A DNA stretch of 8,739 bases from positions 1-8,739 of the forward strand of contig JAZORL010000073.1 of NCBI GenBank assembly GCA_045656625.1. Reading direction: 5' to 3'. The notes under the pieces were generated by a model. The model was not told where the DNA came from. It did not search any database and worked only from the letters and a program-made list of their open reading frames with translations. Below are positions 1 to 5,784 of the stretch, in pieces. This DNA comes from Scatosoma sp045656625. GTDB taxonomy: Bacteria; Bacillota; Clostridia; Christensenellales; Borkfalkiaceae. Position 1 is the first letter of the stretch, and every line of letters starts with the position of its first letter. The position numbers were made by a program, and so were the translations under genes.

Positions 1-394
1 TTCCAGGTCGCAACACGCCACCGATTCCGCTCAAGCTTTCAAGCGCATACAAAAGCGCATTGACAAGCGTACCGCTCTCGTTCCCATTGCCGACGTGCAC
101 GGTCATACCGCAGGGCTTGTTTACCACCGCAAAATCGCCATCCTCATAGACGATATCGATGGGAATATTTTCGGGCTGCACCGAATACTCCACCGCATCG
201 GGTACGTCCAACACGACTTCATCGCCGATTTTGATATCCGCACCTGCTTTCGTCGTCACCTTTCCTCGCACAAAAACGTGTCCGTCCTCGATGAGCTTTT
301 TCAAGCGCGAACGAGTAAACTCGTCCGTTTGCTCACTTAAAAACAAATCCAAGCGTTTGTAATTGTCTTCCGCAACGAAGAGCCGTTTATCCAT
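1..394 (-). CDS. RluD/RluA-family 23S rRNA pseudouridine synthase, N-terminal part (cut by window edge)
   Basis: This family converts specific uridines of 23S rRNA to pseudouridine in the cytoplasm. About 131 residues are visible from the ATG at 394; the rest lies beyond base 1. Residues about 12-75 form an S4 RNA-binding domain, recognisable by TRSRLKKLIEDGHVFVRGK followed by a KAGADIKIGDEV stretch. The catalytic domain then begins with the conserved NKPCGMTVH segment and GTLVNALLYAL. The window ends just after VLRPG, where the family motif (RPGIVHRLDKxTSG, with the catalytic Asp) is expected, so the catalytic Asp is not seen. NKPxGxxVHP is usual; here V follows the His. The start overlaps the end of lspA by 8 nt, with GGAAGAG about 8 nt upstream, so it is the fourth gene of the lgt operon. 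The lspA-rluD pairing is common in Firmicutes. The exact target uridine cannot be told. Confidence 0.9.
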   Translation of the reverse strand, partial: MDKRLFVAEDNYKRLDLFLSEQTDEFTRSRLKKLIEDGHVFVRGKVTTKAGADIKIGDEVVLDVPDAVEYSVQPENIPIDIVYEDGDFAVVNKPCGMTVHVGNGNESGTLVNALLYALESLSGIGGVLRPG

Positions 395-1052
395 TCTTAA
401 TCTCTTCCATTTTTGCTAATTTTTCCGCTTTGGCTTTTTCCGTTTCTTCCTCGTGCGCCTTTGCCATTGCTTTATATTTCCCCAAAGGGAACACTGCATC
501 ACGGTCAAAGAATAAGAGCGCGAGAATCAGCACCGCCGCCCCGAAGGTAATCCAAAAATCCGCCAAGTTGCACACCGCCGAAAAACCAATGAACGAGAAA
601 GTCAAATCGATCATATCGCGCACACCGTCTCTAAAGCCGCCTTGATAGCTGGCAGGGTCCCATACCTGGTAATAAAGTCTATCAATCAAATTCCCAATAC
701 CGCCTGCGATAACCAACACAAGCGCAACTCGTAAAAACTTCCGCTTGCTGTCCAATCGGAAAAAGGCGATCGAAAAAAGGAGCATCAAAACGCCCGTACC
801 AATCAGCACGGAAAGCTTTACTGCCATCGACGCACCCGAACCGACGCCAAACGAGATACCACGGTTGTACGCCATACGCAAGACCGCTACGTTTGGAATA
901 ATCGTAATTTCTTGGCGTGCGTTGGGTTGCGCAAAATACACGTCCGCAATCAATTTGGACGCCAAGTCAATAAGAATCAACACGGCAAACCAGAACACCC
1001 CCCACGCATTCGCCGCATTTTTTTGTTTTTTCGCTAACAATGCTTCCTTCAT
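387..1052 (-). CDS. lspA: Lipoprotein signal peptidase (signal peptidase II)
   Basis: This membrane aspartyl protease cleaves the signal peptide of lipoproteins after Lgt has attached diacylglycerol to the lipobox Cys. The 221-residue product has four hydrophobic segments (about 17-37, 78-98, 107-123, 158-182). Family motifs are clear: AYNRGISFGV at 61-70, GGIGNLIDR at 117-125, MIDL at 147-150 and NLADFWITFGA at 162-172. By family knowledge the catalytic dyad is D149 and D165. Two features are unusual. The loop between NLIDR and MIDL is long (about 21 residues, where many homologues have roughly 7-10), and a charged Lys/Glu/Ala-rich tail of about 30 residues (192-221) makes the protein longer than the usual 150-170. 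The ATG overlaps the pncB stop as ATGA, with AAGGAAAG upstream, which argues for translational coupling. Lgt, the preceding enzyme of the pathway, is two genes upstream in the same operon. Confidence 0.95.
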   Translation of the reverse strand: MKEALLAKKQKNAANAWGVFWFAVLILIDLASKLIADVYFAQPNARQEITIIPNVAVLRMAYNRGISFGVGSGASMAVKLSVLIGTGVLMLLFSIAFFRLDSKRKFLRVALVLVIAGGIGNLIDRLYYQVWDPASYQGGFRDGVRDMIDLTFSFIGFSAVCNLADFWITFGAAVLILALLFFDRDAVFPLGKYKAMAKAHEEETEKAKAEKLAKMEEIKNG

Positions 1053-2506
1053 TTCTTGCTTTCCTTTTTCGCATTCTTGCGAATCCCGTCAATCATACCG
1101 AATTTCAAATCGTGCAACTTTTTCGACAAGTCCACCTTATACACCTGCGGCAAATCCAAACGCAAATATTCCTCCCAGAACTTCGCAAGCTCTGCTTTGG
1201 AATACGCTTGCACGTCCATAAGCTTGGGGAATTCGTAAACGAGCTTGCCGTTCTTGACAATCGTTTCCTGCAAAGGTACTGCGTAGAAGTTTTCCACCTC
1301 GTGCTCACGCCAAGTCTCAATCGGGTGGAAAAGAGTCAACGGCTTGCTTTCGTCCACCGTTTCGTCCTTTAAGGTAATCAAGTCGGCAATCGCCATACCG
1401 TTTTCCTTGTCGTACAAGCGGTACAAGCTCTTAAACGCAGGATTCGTAATCTTCGCCGTGTTGTCCGAGAGTTTAATCTTCGGTGTGACCGTGCCGTCCT
1501 TGTCAATTACCGCCGCCAATTTATACACGCCGCCGAGCGCAGGCAGGTCTTCCGACGTAATTAAACGGGTACCTACCCCCCACGAACCGATTTTTGCGCC
1601 CTGTTGGATAAGGGAACTAATCGAGCGTTCGTCCAAGTCCCCCGAAACGCAAACAATCGCATTTTCAAAGCCTGCGTCGTCGAGCATCTTTCTCGCTTTT
1701 TTGGAAAGATACGCCAAGTCCCCACTGTCCAAGCGCACCCCTTTGGGCTCGTGACCTGCTTCACGGAGTTCCTTGAAAACCTTAATGGCGTTAGGAATAC
1801 CGCTACGGAGCGTATCATAGGTGTCCACCAAAAGCATACAGCTATCGGGGTATGCATTCGCATATGCGCGGAACGCCTCATACTCGGTGGGGTAATCCAT
1901 TACCCAGCTATGCGCCATCGTGCCTGCTACGGGAATATCAAACATTTGCCCCGCAATCACGTTCGACGTGGACGCACAGCCGCCAATCACCGCCGCGCGT
2001 GCGCCATAAATACCAGCGTCGGGGGCTTGCGCTCTGCGCAAACCAAACTCCATCACCACCCCTTGCCCTGCCGTCGCGCGGCAAATCTTCGAGGATTTCG
2101 TCGCAATCAGGGTTTGGTGATTGATAATATTCAAAAGCGCGGTTTCCGCAAATTGTGCTTGTATCAACGGCGCTTTCACCGTCAAAATCGGTTCGCCAGG
2201 GAATACGGGCGTACCTTCCTTCACCGCATACACGTCCCCCGTGAACTTCATATTTCTCAAATATTCCAAGAAGTCCTCGTCAAAGAGTTTAAGCGAACGC
2301 AAATAAGCGATATCTTCCTCGTCGAAACGCCAATTCAAAAGATAATCCATCGCTTGCTCCAACCCCGCCGCAAGGGAGTAGGTAATGAGCGAATTTTTGC
2401 GGAAGAATAAATCGAACACAACCTCTTCCTCATGCTTGTCGTGACGGTAAAAACCGTAGCCCATCGTGAGTTGATATAAATCGGTTAAAAGGGTAAGATT
2501 TCTCAT
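1049..2506 (-). CDS. pncB: Nicotinate phosphoribosyltransferase
   Basis: This enzyme makes nicotinate mononucleotide from nicotinate and PRPP, using ATP, in the Preiss-Handler NAD salvage pathway. The 485-residue length is normal for the Gram-positive form. It opens with the typical LLTDLYQLTMGYGF (6-19). Other family segments are FPGEPILTV (102-110), EFGLRRAQ (153-160), GTMAHSWVM (195-203), DTYDT (228-232), RLDSGDL (258-264) and GVGTRLIT (310-317). H199 in GTMAHSW corresponds to the His that is phosphorylated during the ATP-coupled cycle. The ATG sits in an ATGA overlap with the lgt stop, and GGAG lies about 9 nt upstream inside lgt. Its 3' end overlaps lspA by 4 nt. Its place between two lipoprotein-processing genes has no obvious biochemical logic; shared housekeeping expression is the simplest explanation. 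No frameshift or missing motif is seen. Confidence 0.96.
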   Translation of the reverse strand: MRNLTLLTDLYQLTMGYGFYRHDKHEEEVVFDLFFRKNSLITYSLAAGLEQAMDYLLNWRFDEEDIAYLRSLKLFDEDFLEYLRNMKFTGDVYAVKEGTPVFPGEPILTVKAPLIQAQFAETALLNIINHQTLIATKSSKICRATAGQGVVMEFGLRRAQAPDAGIYGARAAVIGGCASTSNVIAGQMFDIPVAGTMAHSWVMDYPTEYEAFRAYANAYPDSCMLLVDTYDTLRSGIPNAIKVFKELREAGHEPKGVRLDSGDLAYLSKKARKMLDDAGFENAIVCVSGDLDERSISSLIQQGAKIGSWGVGTRLITSEDLPALGGVYKLAAVIDKDGTVTPKIKLSDNTAKITNPAFKSLYRLYDKENGMAIADLITLKDETVDESKPLTLFHPIETWREHEVENFYAVPLQETIVKNGKLVYEFPKLMDVQAYSKAELAKFWEEYLRLDLPQVYKVDLSKKLHDLKFGMIDGIRKNAKKESKK

Positions 2507-3318
2507 TGTTCTTTCTCCGTTTTATCTGTTTCTACACTTTCCAAATTTTTTGCCGTTTCCAGCTCCGCCTTCCGCTTTTTCATCAAATATTCCGTCAAGA
2601 AATACACGCCCACGCCCGCGAAAATCATCACGATCGCCCAAAACTGCGACGGGGGCAAGCCCAAAAATTTCCCACGTGGGTCGTCGCGCATGAACTCAAT
2701 GATAAAACGGAAAAGTCCGTAGCCCGTCAAATAGATGCTCAAATTATGCTTGAAATCCTTTTTCATCGTTAAAATAAAGCAAATTGCAAACAATGCAAAA
2801 AGGAAAATTGCCTCAAAGAGCTGCACGGGAACGACCTTTGCAGTGCCGTATTTTTGCGTATCCATCACAATGCCATACCAAGCGTTCGTTAAATCGCCGT
2901 GGCAGCAGCCTGCAAAAAGACAGCCTACTCTCCCAAACGCATGCCCGATAATGATACAAGCAGGAAGCGTAGAAACCACGTCGATCAAACGGGTTTTATA
3001 GCGTTTTCTAAAAATAAAATACACCGCCAAAAAACATACGATACCGCCGATTAACCCGCCGATAAAGGTAATCCCTTCGCCCACCTTAAACCCGCCTTTC
3101 GGGTTGTCGAGATAATTATAAAAGGCTTGGAAAAGCGCCGCTGCGCCAAAGCCTACGGCAATCGACGCAATCCCGTTATAAAAGACGAAATCGATGAATT
3201 TTTCGTCGAATTTTTTCTTTTTTGCGGTGTAGAACAGTACGGCAAACGCCGCCAAAAGCCCCACGCCGATCATCAATCCATATAAGTGGAAATATCCAAG
3301 TATTTCTTTATTATACAT
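2503..3318 (-). CDS. lgt: Prolipoprotein diacylglyceryl transferase (Lgt family)
   Basis: Lgt moves diacylglycerol from phosphatidylglycerol to the lipobox Cys of preprolipoproteins in the membrane. I chose the ATG at 3318, giving 271 residues beginning MYNKEILGYFHLYGLMIGVG, because AAAAGGAG lies 10 nt upstream and this N-terminus fits the family. An upstream in-frame start at 3396 would translate the promoter and is rejected. Motifs are GITFIGGLIGG (about 82-92), GHAFGRVGCLFAGCCHG (about 125-141), VPVQLFEA (about 162-169) and YGLFRFIIEFMR (about 199-210). About seven hydrophobic segments are visible. The GRxGN signature of the E. coli enzyme reads GRVGCLFAGCC here, a variant I associate with Lgt-like proteins of Firmicutes; that substitution is the main reason for caution about strict orthology. 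It is the first gene of the lgt-pncB-lspA-rluD operon, directly behind the promoter at 3368-3396. Confidence 0.92.
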   Translation of the reverse strand: MYNKEILGYFHLYGLMIGVGLLAAFAVLFYTAKKKKFDEKFIDFVFYNGIASIAVGFGAAALFQAFYNYLDNPKGGFKVGEGITFIGGLIGGIVCFLAVYFIFRKRYKTRLIDVVSTLPACIIIGHAFGRVGCLFAGCCHGDLTNAWYGIVMDTQKYGTAKVVPVQLFEAIFLFALFAICFILTMKKDFKHNLSIYLTGYGLFRFIIEFMRDDPRGKFLGLPPSQFWAIVMIFAGVGVYFLTEYLMKKRKAELETAKNLESVETDKTEKEQ

Positions 3319-3367
3319 AGCTTTTTTGCTCCTTTTCGTACGTAGAAAATCCCATCGTACTTTTATT

Positions 3368-3396
3368 ATTATAGCATAATAATAAAAAATCGTCAA
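3368..3396 (-). promoter_or_regulatory. Sigma-A-type promoter of the lgt-pncB-lspA-rluD operon
   Basis: On the minus strand a TTGACG -35 box (3396-3391) and a TATAAT -10 box (3373-3368) are separated by exactly 17 nt. The -10 is extended by TG one base upstream (TGCTATAAT). Transcription should start near 3361, leaving a leader of about 43 nt before the lgt ATG. The -35 box lies inside the hairpin that terminates the upstream gene. Confidence 0.85.
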
Positions 3397-3416
3397 GTAG
3401 AACTCGACGATTTTTT
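3384..3416 (-). terminator. Intrinsic terminator after the folT-like gene
   Basis: An inverted repeat pairs AAAAAATCGTC (3384-3394) with GACGATTTTTT (3406-3416), and the stem continues inward after one mismatch to an AGA loop. The run of T on the minus-strand side makes it an intrinsic terminator about 17 nt after the stop of the gene ending at 3433. It is symmetric enough to work in both directions. Its distal arm carries the -35 box of the lgt promoter. Confidence 0.8.
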
Positions 3417-3432
3417 CATTTTGTATTTTGCG

Positions 3433-4029
3433 TTAATTCAAACGGATTTTCAAGGGTTTTACCCTTGCCAAAACGGGTACTGCAACAAACAAAAGCAAGT
3501 AGTTAAATAGGCTATTCCATATTTGTCCTTGCACGAAAAGCCTCGTCACCAAATAGGTTTTATAGCCCACCTTTGAATAGAGCAACCAAAACGCCGTCGT
3601 ATTGATTGCCACCGTACAAACTCCAAAAGTCAGCAAGGCTATCAGCCCCAATTTCACGTATAAAAACCAAGCCTTTTCACTCTTAATACCGCCAATAATC
3701 AAGCCTGCGAAAAAAGCAGTCAGCCCCATCGACAAACCAATCCACGGCATATACGCAAAGCCGCCCGAATTGTATAAAAAACCTGCCAAGTCCCCTAAAA
3801 AACAGGCGGCAAACCCAAACAACGGACCGATAATCACGCCGCATACCGCGGAAACAAACAAGGTCAGCGAAAACTGCGTATCGGCAAGCTTGAACTCAAA
3901 AAACATATTCGCCACGACAATAAACGCCGTCATCACCGAAATATAGGCAATTTTATGGCTCTTGTTTTTCCCTACGAGCGTTGGGGATAGGAGCAACTCT
4001 TTCCATCGTAAAGCAGTACTCTTTTGCAT
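3433..4029 (-). CDS. ECF transporter S component, FolT-like (folate)
   Basis: This is the membrane substrate-binding subunit of an energy-coupling factor importer. The 198-residue protein starts at the ATG at 4029, which has AAGGAGG 7 nt upstream. About six hydrophobic segments span residues 25-190. Family-like stretches include LTLFVSAVCGVIIGPLFGFAACFLGDLAGFL around 55-90, an INTTAFWLLYSKVGY segment around 140-155, and TRLFVQGQIW around 160, as in the FolT group. No EcfA or EcfT genes are nearby, so it probably uses a shared group II energising module. The folate assignment rests on protein resemblance and, more strongly, on the THF riboswitch in its leader. A longer in-frame reading from a GTG at 4101 would translate the expression platform and is not adopted. 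Other reduced-folate-type substrates cannot be excluded. Confidence 0.85.
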   Translation of the reverse strand: MQKSTALRWKELLLSPTLVGKNKSHKIAYISVMTAFIVVANMFFEFKLADTQFSLTLFVSAVCGVIIGPLFGFAACFLGDLAGFLYNSGGFAYMPWIGLSMGLTAFFAGLIIGGIKSEKAWFLYVKLGLIALLTFGVCTVAINTTAFWLLYSKVGYKTYLVTRLFVQGQIWNSLFNYLLLFVAVPVLARVKPLKIRLN

Positions 4030-4036
4030 AATAAAA

Positions 4037-4056
4037 ACCTCCTTGAAAAAGAAGGT
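4037..4056 (-). promoter_or_regulatory. Hairpin sequestering the ribosome binding site of the folT-like gene
   Basis: In the transcript ACCUUCUU (4056-4049) pairs with the Shine-Dalgarno AAGGAGGU (4044-4037) over 8 bp, with one U-G wobble and a UUUC loop. The whole ribosome binding site is covered. The neighbouring GCGGAC (4060-4055) is a perfect complement of GUCCGC (4124-4119) at the 3' end of the THF aptamer and overlaps the anti-SD arm by 2 nt. This gives a plausible switch: ligand holds GUCCGC in the aptamer and the RBS hairpin closes; without ligand, GUCCGC captures GCGGAC and loosens the hairpin. The pairings are seen in the sequence; the switching order is inferred. Confidence 0.7.
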
Positions 4057-4084
4057 CCGCAAAGCTTGTGAGCGTTCGTGTTCG

Positions 4085-4102
4085 CTATTCAACGCGTACA
4101 CG
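4085..4102 (-). repeat. Dispersed motif copy 1, in the folT-like leader
   Basis: Fifteen bases (4085-4099) are identical to 7775-7789. In the transcript CGUGUACGC (4102-4094) pairs with GCGAACACG (4085-4077) over 8 bp with one A-A mismatch, leaving GUUGAAUA as the loop. It lies between the THF aptamer and the ribosome-binding-site hairpin and belongs to neither. Confidence 0.7.
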
Positions 4103-4115
4103 GTCGCCCCATTTT

Positions 4116-4210
4116 GTAGCGGACGCGCCTTGATACCGCAGAAAATCCTTTCTTTCGTCCACCGACAACGTCCCGTTCGGCAGCACTTAACGCATCAAAG
4201 CTACTCTTAC
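4116..4210 (-). ncRNA. THF (tetrahydrofolate) riboswitch aptamer
   Basis: The roughly 95-nt leader segment carries the conserved core of the folT-type THF riboswitch. In transcript order these are GCGUUAAGUG, a P3 hairpin with GCCGA/UCGGU, a loop GGGACGU, then CUGCGGU and a 3' end GCGUCCGCUAC. P2 is UUGAU with AUCAA. Loop GGACGU can pair with GCGUCC, giving the characteristic pseudoknot; compared with the classic GGGAUG/GCAUCC version this is a compensated A-U to C-G change. P1 is closed by GUA(G) with (C)UAC. The aptamer starts about 3 nt after the predicted transcription start. Reduced folates are the known ligands, which matches the downstream FolT-like importer. Confidence 0.93.
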
Positions 4211-4219
4211 TTTTTCACC

Positions 4220-4248
4220 ATTATACCCCATACGCGCGTAAAAAGCAA
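4220..4248 (-). promoter_or_regulatory. Promoter of the THF riboswitch/folT-like transcript
   Basis: On the minus strand TTGCTT (4248-4243) and TATAAT (4225-4220) are 17 nt apart. The start would be near 4213, immediately before the aptamer. The plus-strand DUF421 gene begins 43 bp beyond the -35 box, so this intergenic space serves two divergent units; I see no convincing plus-strand promoter in it. Confidence 0.8.
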
Positions 4249-4291
4249 GTATCTGCGGAATATTTCCCGAAAATTTCCACAAAATATCCGT

Positions 4292-4978
4292 ATGGGATTG
4301 ATTTTTGTACGCACTACCATTATTTTTATTACTCTTTTTATCGTTATGCGCTTAATGGGAAAACGGCAAATCGGGGAAATGCAACCCTACGAGCTTGTCA
4401 TCACCCTCATCATTTCCGAGCTTGCCTGTATCCCTATGAGCGACAACTCTCTCCCCCTTTTATATGGGATTATCGCCATTCTCACCGTCTATCTTTTGCA
4501 CCAAATCGTATGCCTTGTCGACTTAAAATGGAAGGGGGCAAAAACAATTTTGAGCGGTACGCCAAGCATCGTACTCAATAAAAACGGCATTGACGATACC
4601 CAACTCAAAAAGAACAATTTGGACGTTTCGGATTTAATCGCAAGCCTGCGAATCGAGGGATATTTTGCCCTCGATGGGATTGAATACGCCCTCTATGAAT
4701 CGGAAGGCACCTTTTCCGCCCTTCCCAAACAAGATTATGAAGAATTGCAAACTTCTCTTCCCATCGTCATTGTCACGGACGGCAAATTCGACAAGAAAAA
4801 CCTAAAAATGACAGGCAAGGACGAGGCGTATTTTTGGGCTGCTTTGCAGGGGCAGGGTTGCGATGAATTGAAAAAAGTGCTCGTTGCAACTGTGGACGGC
4901 GACGGCAAAGTCTACTTCCAGCAAAAGGGGGATTCGTATAAAATTTTTCACTTAAACTGGAAAAATCGATTATGGTAA
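4292..4978 (+). CDS. DUF421 (YetF-like) membrane protein
   Basis: This 228-residue protein belongs to the DUF421 family, whose biochemical role is not established. The N-terminal part has three hydrophobic segments (about 3-20, 34-50, 55-75) with the family signature RLMGKRQIGEMQPYELV at 20-36, followed by SELACIPMSD. The C-terminal cytoplasmic part contains GTPSIVLNKNGI (89-100), LDVSDLIASLRIEGYFALDGIEYALYE (110-136) and a further hydrophilic domain of about 80 residues. I place the start at the ATG at 4292 because the family begins a few residues before the first membrane segment. No Shine-Dalgarno is visible before it, so initiation may be weak or leaderless. An open frame extends upstream across the riboswitch but has no conserved sequence. 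The DUF4363 gene follows after 10 bp; this pairing is common in Firmicutes. Confidence 0.9.
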   Translation: MGLIFVRTTIIFITLFIVMRLMGKRQIGEMQPYELVITLIISELACIPMSDNSLPLLYGIIAILTVYLLHQIVCLVDLKWKGAKTILSGTPSIVLNKNGIDDTQLKKNNLDVSDLIASLRIEGYFALDGIEYALYESEGTFSALPKQDYEELQTSLPIVIVTDGKFDKKNLKMTGKDEAYFWAALQGQGCDELKKVLVATVDGDGKVYFQQKGDSYKIFHLNWKNRLW

Positions 4979-4988
4979 AGGAGAAAAA

Positions 4989-5366
4989 ATGATCCGCACA
5001 CTCATTAGCATTTTAGTCACCCTACTCATCATTATCGGCGCAACGGTTGCGGAGCTTTGGTACGTAAACAAAGTGTTCGACGAGTTCTCCGCACGCCTGC
5101 AAGTCTTAATGGACAAATCCTTTGCAAAGACGGCGACGGCGGACGACGGCGACGCCGTGCGAGAATTTTGGGAAAACAAGAAGAACACCCTCTACGTTTG
5201 GCTGCCGCATACCATTTTGCACGAAATCGATTTTCAATTAAGCGAGGCCATCGGAAATTTATACGTCAAGGACTACGACGGCGCGATTTCGAAAATCGAA
5301 GTAGTGTTGTGTTTGAGCGAGGACATTCCCCAATCCTACGCATTCGGCTTAGAAAACATCTTCTAA
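4989..5366 (+). CDS. DUF4363 family membrane-anchored protein
   Basis: This 125-residue protein has one N-terminal membrane segment (about 4-22) followed by a mainly helical soluble domain, probably outside the cytoplasm. It resembles the DUF4363 family, which is often encoded directly after DUF421 genes; no function is known to me. Conserved-looking parts are the FWENKKNTLYVWLPHTILHEID stretch (60-81) and the YDGAISKIEVVLCLSEDIP stretch (96-114). The ATG at 4989 has AAAGGAG 6 nt upstream and lies 10 bp after the DUF421 stop, so the two genes form an operon. A terminator follows 7 bp after the stop codon. Confidence 0.8.
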   Translation: MIRTLISILVTLLIIIGATVAELWYVNKVFDEFSARLQVLMDKSFAKTATADDGDAVREFWENKKNTLYVWLPHTILHEIDFQLSEAIGNLYVKDYDGAISKIEVVLCLSEDIPQSYAFGLENIF

Positions 5367-5373
5367 ATACGCA

Positions 5374-5421
5374 AAAACGGAGCGTTCATCTCGTACATGG
5401 TCGCTCCGTTTTACTTTTTTT
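5374..5421 (+). terminator. Intrinsic, probably bidirectional terminator between convergent units
   Basis: AAAACGGAGCG (5374-5384) pairs perfectly with CGCTCCGTTTT (5402-5412) around a 17-nt loop, followed by ACTTTTTTTA on the plus strand. It ends the DUF421-DUF4363 operon. Read on the minus strand it is followed by TTTTTGCG, so it can also terminate the convergent unit whose last gene ends at 5431. Confidence 0.85.
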
Positions 5422-5430
5422 ATTCCATTT

Positions 5431-5784
5431 TTATGCCAATCCGTAATCACGAATAATACGGACGTTCGCCTCGAAAATATTCCGCAAGAAATGCTTGACA
5501 GTCACGTTCGTCGCCATATCGGGCGTATCGCTCTCATTGCTTTTCAGCATCGCAACCATCGCGTCAAAGTTCTTATAAATGATTTGCGCGTCCTCGTCGA
5601 TTGCGGTATATTCTTCCGCATCCGAACCGTTTTGTATTGAATACATTTCTTCAATCACGTCGTTCAACGTCGCAAGATAACGGGTGTTTCCCGTTTTCAG
5701 CATTTCCGCCGCCGCATGATTTAGATTTGCCAAAAGTTGAATGAAACGTTGGAGCTTTTCGTTTCCTACAAGCTCGACCGCCAT
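5431..5784 (-). CDS. Small helical protein of unknown function, coupled to UDP-sugar pyrophosphorylase
   Basis: I do not recognise this 117-residue protein. It has no signal peptide or membrane segment and looks mostly alpha-helical and acidic, with leucine/alanine-rich stretches at 9-30 (LQRFIQLLANLNHAAAEMLK) and 38-50, an acidic middle (DAEEYTAIDED, about 55-65), and a C-terminal KHFLRNIFEANVRIIRDYG. Its ATG shares one base with the stop of the upstream pyrophosphorylase gene (TAATG), so translation is probably coupled and the two products may be needed together. There is only a weak GGGGUGG-like Shine-Dalgarno, which fits reinitiation. Codon use resembles the neighbours. A partner or regulator of the upstream enzyme is conceivable but is only an inference from position. 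Confidence 0.75.
   Translation of the reverse strand: MAVELVGNEKLQRFIQLLANLNHAAAEMLKTGNTRYLATLNDVIEEMYSIQNGSDAEEYTAIDEDAQIIYKNFDAMVAMLKSNESDTPDMATNVTVKHFLRNIFEANVRIIRDYGLA

Noticed and set aside
745..1221. Plus-strand open frame of 158 codons
   Set aside because: It is the complement of lspA and the end of pncB, both of which are clear family members.
1604..2410. Long plus-strand open frame of 268 codons
   Set aside because: It lies entirely antisense to pncB, has no recognisable domain and no ribosome binding site.
3319..3396. Upstream extension of lgt
   Set aside because: It would begin inside the -35 box and includes the whole promoter; the ATG at 3318 has a good Shine-Dalgarno.
4030..4101. 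N-terminal extension of the folT-like gene from a GTG at 4101 (MYALNSEHE...)
   Set aside because: It reads through the riboswitch expression platform and the ribosome binding site; the ATG at 4029 has a perfect AAGGAGG and fits the family.
3962..4291. Upstream extension of the DUF421 reading frame
   Set aside because: It overlaps the folT-like gene, the THF aptamer and the divergent promoter, and shows no family similarity before the ATG at 4292.
4201..4291. Plus-strand promoter for the DUF421 gene
   Set aside because: TTACTT and ATACGC at 17-nt spacing is too weak a match, and no other pair is better.
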